Assembly (NCBI GenBank): GCA_021397845.1
Contig: CM038044.1
Location: forward strand, 101,616,942 to 101,680,941
Length of the DNA stretch: 64,000 bases
Source: Areca catechu
Taxonomy: Eukaryota; Streptophyta; Magnoliopsida; Arecales; Arecaceae
Reading direction: 5' to 3'
Shown here: positions 57,555-64,000 of the stretch, piece after piece
Position numbering within the stretch: position 1 is the stretch's first letter
Layout: every line of letters starts with the position of its first letter
The notes under the pieces: model-generated
Told to the model about the DNA's origin: nothing
The model's input: only the letters and a program-made list of their open reading frames with translations
Database searches by the model: none
Position numbers and translations under genes: made by a program

Positions 57555-59690
57555 CTGTAAAAAATATTTAAATTATTTAAGTTACAAACCTGTTAATAAA
57601 AATATATTATAAATATCATTGATTTAATATAATAATATATATTTAATAATATATGTATTTATCTAATGTGGAACAAACATCTGTACGGCAGATGTAAGCC
57701 ACTCATAATTGTGAGCTTAGATTTTTATAAGGTATGCACGGAAAAACATTAATTTATGAGGGTACATATGTAAATAGCAAATTTAAAAAGGATGTTCACC
57801 CAATTTCAGATATCTATAAGGATATATGCACCAAAAAGCCCAATAAACTACTCTACTACACCTTATATAGCAGAGTACTTTATCAAAGTAAAGAGGGCTA
57901 GGATATTAAGTTAACCCATTTAATATGGGTTATGGGTTCTTATTCAGCAAACAAATTATAAGGGTATACATGCAAAAAGATTAACTGATAAAGATATACA
58001 TGCAAATAGTAAAATTATGAGCATATTCAGGTAATTTCAGATATGTATAAGAATAAACATATGAAAACCCCAAAAAACTACTCCACTACCCTATATGGTG
58101 GAGTAATTTATCAAAGAGGGCTAGGAGTAAGTTAACCCATTTACCAGGGGTTAACTTATTCAGCAAACCCTGTATGAGGGGTTATTAAATCCACATCAAA
58201 TTTCTTTCATAAACTCAGAATTCTGTATAATTACCTCCTCACATAACCTTGCCTTTTACAATTGCCATCACTTTAACTTTTACATAGTCCAATTCTTGAA
58301 ATAAATAGCTTAGTTTGAAGTTTGAACTTTTCAAAGTGCAACGGAATAAATTTGTTTTGCAAAGTTTCTTAACTCTTAAGTGACACCAGTTGAGTTAGAT
58401 CATTCTGGAACTTTAATCTTTATGTTAGTTCCATGCAGTAGATACTCTTGGCACTGACCTTTTTTCCTAAATTCTTTGCAGGTGGTTTCAACATACCAAT
58501 CCATAAGTTTAAACCTTGAAATAACGGAGATCAAGAACTTAAAAGAAAAGAAAGGCTGATATTTTAAAAAAATTATATAGGAATGCCGAGCAGTCTGAGA
58601 ATGTACAAACTTGGATGTGAACAAAATCCAACTAAAGGCTCAAAGCATCCTATACCCAAGCATTACCCCTATCTTCTGAAGATGGCAATTGATATTTAAA
58701 GTGTTTACCCTTCTACCACCGAATCCAGTAGTTCAAATTGTAATTTAAACTTATACTATGCAAGATTATAAAGCTTGTCACATGAAACAAATGCCTAATC
58801 AAACAATCATCATACCTTCTACATAAACCTTTAGGCATTAAAAGGACAAAAAGCTCAAACTAAGTATATAACATCTTGTTTTATCGTCAAAAAAAAAAAA
58901 AAAGAAAAACACAACAACTTGAAACAAATCATCCTCCAATCTGATCCTCACTAACATGCAGCTTTTTGAGCCCCAATATAGATCTCATTTAACCACCCAA
59001 GATTTCATAAGCTCTTCGGACTTCTGTAAATAGTAAGCCTAATAACTCCCACATTCAGTCATGAACAACCTATTCTGGCAATACCTTCCTAGTGCCTTAT
59101 ATCCATATGCATGAATTATAATAGTGTCAGAAAACATTAAGACTCATAATCCACTCCTCACTGTTCAGACAATTTATAATAATTTTTTTTGACTGCATCA
59201 CGTGTTTGACATGTACCAAATGACCAATTTGAACATTATATAAAACTCGACAAAACCTTTATTCTTGGTCTGCTGTACAAGTACTTTAATACATACTCGA
59301 CTGCTAACGTAAGAAATTTGGAAGAAGGAATAAAAAAAATGGTATCATCAAAACTTTCGACTTATGTACTACCAAATTGATAGTATTTATGTCAGACAAT
59401 ATACTCATCTATGTGATGCTCATTAAACTTCCCAGCAAAGCAAAACTCTTTGGCTTCAAAACCTACACAGAGCTCTTTATACATATACTCAACCGCACAA
59501 AGGAAAAATCACTCTTTTGCTGCTTGAATTTCAGTTTTTTGACATTTATCAACAGGATCAAACACCTTTGGTTAAAAGTATACAACGTGAAAAAAAAAGA
59601 AAATCAAACATTAAAAGAAATAAACATAATCAAAAACTCATAGAAGCATCTCATAACATGCCTAACAAATACATGAAGATATAGCAGAAA
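57555..59690. other. CACTA interior, noncoding
   Basis: A/T-rich without a supported gene. It contains a diverged tandem duplication with a period of about 228 bp (about 57740-58195; landmark TTATCAAAG..GAGGGCTAGG in both units). Short open frames on both strands match nothing known to me. Confidence 0.5.
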
Positions 59691-59863
59691 AGTTGGTTGG
59701 ATACTAACCTGCTGTATGTAGATGAATATCAGTCCAGCAGATCATGGCAAACCAAATATAAGTGTAATAAAATACAAAAGATCCAGGTTCTAGATAAACG
59801 AGAAGAGAGGTATCCAGATAAACGAGAAGAGAGGGAGCTCAGAGCCTCCTCGAAATGCCTTAC

Positions 59864-60210
59864 CGAAATCCATTCCGCTTTCTGTTCCCAGATCTCCGGA
59901 GGATGCAGCAAAGGAAACGAGAAGAGGAGCGGAAGACGTGGTGTGGCCGGCGGTTGGCAGAGGCGGAGGGCGCCGTTGGCGGAAGAGGCGGAGGGCGCGG
60001 CGAGCGGAGGTGGAGATGAGAGGAACTCCCTTGCCCTAGAGAAAGAGAAACAGAGCCGGTGACCACCAGTTTGGGAGCGCTCGAGAGGGAAAGGGGTTGG
60101 ATCGAGTTAGAACAGAGGGGGATCGATAGGGGTAAAGAGAAGAGGCAATGGAAGGTTGCTTGGAGTCGGAAGCGAAGCATACCGCGAGTTCCCGTCGTAG
60201 CTATCCCCAC
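59864..60210 (-). pseudogene. Possible first exon and 5' UTR of the CACTA gene
   Basis: A GC-rich block in A/T-rich surroundings. On the minus strand it ends ATGGATTTCG then GTAAGG, a good splice donor at 59863-59862, so an ATG at 59873 could start the coding part. A 116-codon frame (59860-60210) crosses it but is rich in Pro, Ser and Leu and shows no domain; I treat it as UTR-like. It could also be a captured host-gene fragment. Confidence 0.35.
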
Positions 60211-60519
60211 CGAACCCCTCCTGCCATTCGTTATCCCATTAAAGCATAGGAATAGAAAGCACCCTCATGCTCAGTCACGTGTCCATCGTAGCTACCCCTG
60301 TTGTGCCCCCTCTCTGTCATATGTCATTTTCGATGCGGATCATATATTTCACTCACCCTCCACGCTAAAGCGCCGAGAGTAAAATATTTTCTCCGTGCTC
60401 AATCATATATCTCAAAAAAAAATTCTGAATTTAATCAAGTAACCTACACGGCTCAAATCTTAAACCCGTGATCGAAAAAACGGGAGATAAAGCCCCTATC
60501 AATTGCACTACCATCTTAG

Positions 60520-60642
60520 TGGTGCCTCCCGATGCTTTTAAGCATCATTTTTTTCCAACATTTTTCAATAGCGTGTCGCGAGGCGAGCAGAATTTTCCGA
60601 TGCTTTGAAAAAAATGTTGGGGATTTTATGTTTTCTTTAGTG
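60520..60642. repeat. Right subterminal region and terminus of the CACTA element
   Basis: It contains CCCGATGCTTTTAAGCATC (near 60528) and CCGATGCTTTGAAAAA (near 60597), the same motif as at the left end, then the terminus ...TTTCTTTAGTG. Fewer copies than on the left. Confidence 0.8.
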
Positions 60643-60784
60643 CAAGGAGGTTTCTAATGGTTCTGACCATGGGATATATTTTGAAAATTTAATATTTAGC
60701 TAGTGATGCTGGTTAATATTTTTTATCTTAAATTTATATCTAAAAAAAAAATTAATGACACATGGTTATAAAATTAATATTTAT
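60643..60784 (+). other. 3' noncoding region of element I, right of the CACTA insertion
   Basis: It matches H from about 51015 to 51150 (ACACATGGTTATAAAATTAATA). It stops at 60784 where element J begins, some 50 bp before the expected purine tract and LTR. Confidence 0.75.
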
Positions 60785-61786
60785 TGAAGTATATTTCTAG
60801 ATACATAAACAATATTCTACCGGCAACCAACCTCGGAACATTATATTGGAAGTGGCAACAACAGGGGATTGAAGCAATCAGCCTGGCAACAGGGGATTGA
60901 AACAATCAGCCTGGCAGGGATTCTGTTTTCTTATGCAGAAATCCCCTAACTTGTTCACAGTGCCCTGAACATTTCAGATTCGATATAGATATGAAACCAC
61001 CTCTCTTGGGACCTCCAACCGTGAGGATTCAACCTTCCAAAGCTCTTGGTCAAACTCCAAGAGGATAGAGAGAGGGATGACTCCAAAGATTCTAGGCATT
61101 GGGTTTCCTACTTGGACTAGGAAATCATGATAATCTTCTTCCAATGCCCACCAATCTAATCAGACCTCTTCCAGATCTAATCTCCCTTTGAATAGGATCT
61201 ATAATCAACATTAAAGAGGCCTAAGATCACCACATTTGATGGGAATAAAATTTGCAAGTGGGCGGCACAAGAATCCTTTGTGTTAGGGATTTCTACTTCG
61301 ACTAGGAGTCCTTATGTGCTAAGGAATTTTTCCCTTCCTAGGGTATGGTGGCTTGGATGCTAATACTACCCTGATAGAGAGCGAAAACCAAAGAGAAAGA
61401 GAGGGAGGAAGAAGATGGATATCAAGAAGAAAAGGTTATTTTACTATGATGGCTCCAATCAGTCCCATATACAAAGTATATATATACTAAATCACCTTGA
61501 CCTAACCCTAAAACTCCCATATGCCAACTTAATGCATAATTGAGTTTTCCAAGCCCAAGTATACCCTTGACTCAGCCCAATCACACATACTTAGGACTCA
61601 AAACTAGCCCAATCAAGTTGGCCCCTTAAGGCCCAAGTTCCCTGAATCTCAAAACCTGAAAGACTAACAGCCTTTCATCCTAGGGTCCAAACTAGTCCTA
61701 GAAATTCCATAACAACATCATGATCATTGGACATTCGCCTTAGCCTTGGTCCCATGAACCTTGGAAGCACCACATGAGACCCAACA
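60785..61786 (-). repeat. 3' LTR of element J
   Basis: 1002 bp, plus-strand TGAAGTATATTTC...GAGACCCAACA. The purine tract lies at 61787-61797 (minus AATGTGGAGAT). A 28-bp tandem duplication is at 60859-60886 and 60887-60914 with one mismatch. Only one LTR is visible. Confidence 0.85.
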
Positions 61787-61836
61787 ATCTCCACATTGGT
61801 GCTTCAAGGCTTCAGCCAACTCCATCTTTCCATAAG

Positions 61837-62350
61837 CTACATTAGTGCCACATACTTGTGAAAGCTATCACGCGGTAGAACCTTCTTCAGTGCATCTGCT
61901 AGATTCTTCTTGGTGTGTACCTTCACTAGCTCCACCTTGCCATCCTCCATGAGCTCTTCGATCTGATAGTATCTGATATCGATGTGCTTAGTCCAAACAT
62001 GACAGACAGAGTTTTGTACAAGTAGAAGTGCACTCTGGCTATCATAGTGCACCCTGATAGCCTCCTACTCGAGGCCCATTTCCAATGCTAAGCCCTTCAA
62101 CCATAGGGCCTCCTTTGCTACCTCTGTAATACCAATGTACTCTACCTCCGTGGTTGATAAATCCGTAATGGGCTACAAGCATGATCTTCATGAAATAGGA
62201 TCTCCATACAAGCTGAAAATAAAACCTATCATCGAGCGATGGGTGTCCACATCTCCACCAAAATCTGCATCCACGAACCCTCTTATCAGCCCTTGAGCCT
62301 CCTTGGATGTATTGGAGAGTCTCTTGGCACCTCCTCGCTATCCGTAGCAT
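61837..62350 (-). pseudogene. RNase H of element J
   Basis: The end of pol. The open stretch at 61837-62052 has YDSQSALLLVQNSVCHVWTK, HIDIRYYQIEELMEDGKVEL, VKVHTKKNLADALKKVLP, the usual copia RNase H end with the ADAL motif. Upstream, out of frame, IRGFVDADFGGDVDTH (catalytic Asp, about 62290-62240) and STTEVEYIGITEVAKEALWL are readable between 62290 and 62090. One or more frameshifts separate the parts. Confidence 0.85.
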
Positions 62351-63330
62351 ATGCCAACTCCAACTGTGCCCACCAAGTACCTGAATACTCCCTTCAGTGC
62401 TTGCTAGTGCTCCCTGTCAAACTGTACCATGAACCTGCTGACCTAACTCATTGCATGGGCGATATCCTGCCTACAACAAACCATGGTGTACATAAGACTT
62501 CCTACACCAGAGGCATACGACACCCTCTCCATCTCCTAAACCTCCACCTCAATCTATGGTGCCATGATCTTCGAGAGTCTGAAGTATCCAGCAATAGGCA
62601 GCTCTATCAGTTTTGCTTCCTTCATCCCATATCTCTCCAAAACCTTCTTTATATAACACCCTGAGATAAATGTAGCACCTTCTTGGCTTGGTCTCTAAAG
62701 ATTTCCATCCCTGAGATCTTTCTTACAGGCCCTAAATCTTTCATCCCAAACTCCCGAGATAAAGCTACCTTCAATTCTTGCACAATCTTTATACTCTTGC
62801 ATGCTATCAGCATGTCATCTATATATAAGAGTAGATAGATCCTAGAGCCATCATCCAAAGTCCTCACATAAACATAAGAACCATGATCACACCTAAAAAG
62901 TCCAATGCTCCTTACAAAAGTATCAAACTGCTTGTACCACTACCTTGGCGATTGCTTCAACCCGTACAGTGACTTATGTAATAAATAGATTTTCCCTTCT
63001 GATCCTAGCTCTTTAAACCCTGGGGGTGCTCCATATAGATGCTTTCCTCTAGATGCCCATGGAAAAATGCCATCTTGACATCCATTTGCTCCAGCTCCAA
63101 GTCTTGAGCTGCTACAATGCTTAGTAGTACCCTAATGGAAGTATGTCTGACAACGAGAGAGAAAACCTCGCTGAAATCAATTCCTTCCTTCTGAGAGTAT
63201 CCCTTGGCCACTAATCAAGCTTTGAACCTGATAACTCCCTATTCCAAAGGTCCCTCCTTGCATTGGTAAACCCACTTGCATGCTATAGGTTTCTTTCCTT
63301 GTGACAACTTTACCAATCACCATGTATCAT
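62351..63330 (-). pseudogene. Reverse transcriptase of element J
   Basis: Minus-strand order: YSQKEGIDFSEVFSLVVRHT and LELEQMDVKMAFFHGHLEES (open at 63005-63211, first catalytic Asp in MDVKMAF), a gap corresponding to the LYGLKQ region near 62970-62930, then SRIYLLLYIDDMLIACKSIK (YIDD, open at 62649-62867) and EFGMKDLGPVRKISGMEIF. Active-site aspartates are intact, but stops break the frame. Confidence 0.87.
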
Positions 63331-64000
63331 TCTTGTAGAGAGACTGCATCTCCTAGGACATTGCTTGGACCTACCTCTCTTTGTCTTGGCTCTCCATAAC
63401 ATCCTCATAGGTGTAAGGGTTTCCATTGGCTATCACCAGGGCGTATGACACTATCTCTCCAAATCCATATTGATCCGGTTGCTTGATATTCCTTTTGGGC
63501 TTATATAGCGCAACCTCGATATCCCTCCTGAGCCTGGCCCACTCTTGCTGGTCCTCCTGGCTTCCATCACCTGTCTGAGTTCTCGTCACATGTGGAGACA
63601 CACTTTGAAAGTGCTCCACCTGAATATCAAGTCCTTTAGATGCACCTGAAAGTGGCAAAATAGAAAATGATGTGAGCTATCCAGTGCTGCCCTACTGAAT
63701 TGCCTGCTACTCCTGTTGCTCCTCCATGCCACCTGACCTTTAGAGAACTGAATTTTCATCAAAGGTCACATCCTTACTGATGACGATCTTTATCTCCAAG
63801 GGATCCCACAACTGGTATCCCTTAACTCCTCACGGATATCCTAAGATTACCATATTTCAAGATCTAGCATCCAATTTACTCAGCTTACCAGCACCTACAT
63901 GCACAAATGCCGCGCACCCAAACACATGTAGATGGCTCAGCCCAATCATCCTTCAAGACCATCTCTCCTCTGGACTTTCACCATCTAACTTAGTGTGAGG
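63331..64000 (-). pseudogene. Integrase C-terminus and connector of element J (partial)
   Basis: From the window edge: HLHVFGCAAFVHVGAGKLSK, LDARS, ILGYP*GVKGYQLWDPLEIK, VTFDENSVL (about 63940-63740), the integrase C-terminal GYP..KGY.L.DP module of Ty1/copia. The connector to RT follows (open at 63371-63658, charged, with YEDVMES). The catalytic core of integrase, gag and the 5' LTR lie to the right, outside the window. Confidence 0.82.

Larger units (their letters stand above)
56760..60642. mobile_element. Non-autonomous CACTA transposon (3883 bp) in element I
   Basis: The left end is CACTACAACTATTC and the right end, read on the opposite strand, is CACTAAAGAAAAC. The flanking 3-mers TAA (56757-56759) and CAA (60643-60645) fit a 3-bp TSD with one transition, and the empty site is given by H (GGATGAATTCTAAGAAAG). 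Both ends carry the same palindromic subterminal motif. No transposase domain is readable, but what look like the first and last exons of a minus-strand gene remain near the two ends, so it is probably an internal-deletion derivative. Confidence 0.87.
60785..64000 (-). mobile_element. Element J: Ty1/copia retrotransposon, 3' half, continues past the window
   Basis: LTR at 60785-61786, then a minus-strand pol with RNase H, RT and the integrase end in copia order (integrase before RT). Motifs such as YIDDMLIA and MDVKMAFFHGHLEE are copia-type, and the RT and integrase-end sequences look like the Tork branch. Stops and frameshifts are frequent. The left flank TTTAT (60780-60784) would be the TSD; its partner is outside the window. 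Confidence 0.88.

Noticed and set aside
59697..60062. 121-codon plus-strand frame in the CACTA element
   Set aside because: It is antisense to the likely first exon, has an Arg/Glu/Gly-rich composition from the GC-rich block, and shows no domain.
1..64000. Host genes, tRNA, rRNA or endogenous pararetrovirus
   Set aside because: All regions longer than a few hundred bases were assigned to retrotransposons, the CACTA element or the MITE. No envelope or movement-protein-like frame and no tRNA-like structure was seen by eye.

Overview
This window reads as plant nuclear heterochromatin built entirely from transposable elements. I find no host gene, tRNA, rRNA or CRISPR array. The evidence is Athila- and Tat-type Ty3 retrotransposons, chromoviral Ty3 elements with chromodomains, Ty1/copia elements with tRNA-iMet primer sites, a CACTA DNA transposon and a hAT-like MITE. 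A monocot, possibly a palm, would fit, but that is an impression and not shown by the sequence.

Layout, left to right. 1-8202: decayed Athila element A (gag, protease, RT, RNase H, integrase, 3' noncoding region, LTR). 8203-15495: second Athila internal region B in the same direction, split by a solo LTR (10428-12242, TSD GATGA). About 15496-28770: element D (minus strand), with a Tat-like gag and a spliced accessory ORF but no pol, an LTR at its right end, and no left end. D is split by element C (18075-26612, TSD CGTGG), a young chromovirus with about 1.5% LTR divergence that is the most intact element here. About 28771-38205: element E (plus), a chromovirus fused from protease straight to integrase, followed by two LTRs 13 bp apart. 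The first of these LTRs holds element F (30815-35067, TSD ACCTT), a non-autonomous LTR element. 38206-42245: element G, an Athila derivative with its LTR, which contains a hAT-like MITE. 42246-45176: element K, an Athila gag-protease-RT fragment on the minus strand. 45177-60784: LTR-H-LTR-I, two non-autonomous Athila derivatives sharing a middle LTR. I is split by a 3.9-kb CACTA element (56760-60642). 60785-64000: 3' half of a Ty1/copia element J (minus) that runs off the window.

How the parts relate. A, B and K carry the full-length type of Athila coding content, although all are broken. G, H and I keep the leader, a gag remnant, the 3' noncoding region and LTRs, but share one internal deletion that removes the RT core. 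The deleted form was therefore probably copied in trans. Every coding region except that of C has many stops, mostly at Trp, Gln and Arg codons of the family, as expected from C-to-T decay of methylated DNA.

Limits: LTR ends were set by hand from TG...CA ends, primer sites, polypurine tracts and target-site duplications, and several boundaries (left end of D, left end of E) are approximate. Lineage names come from motif recognition, not a search.
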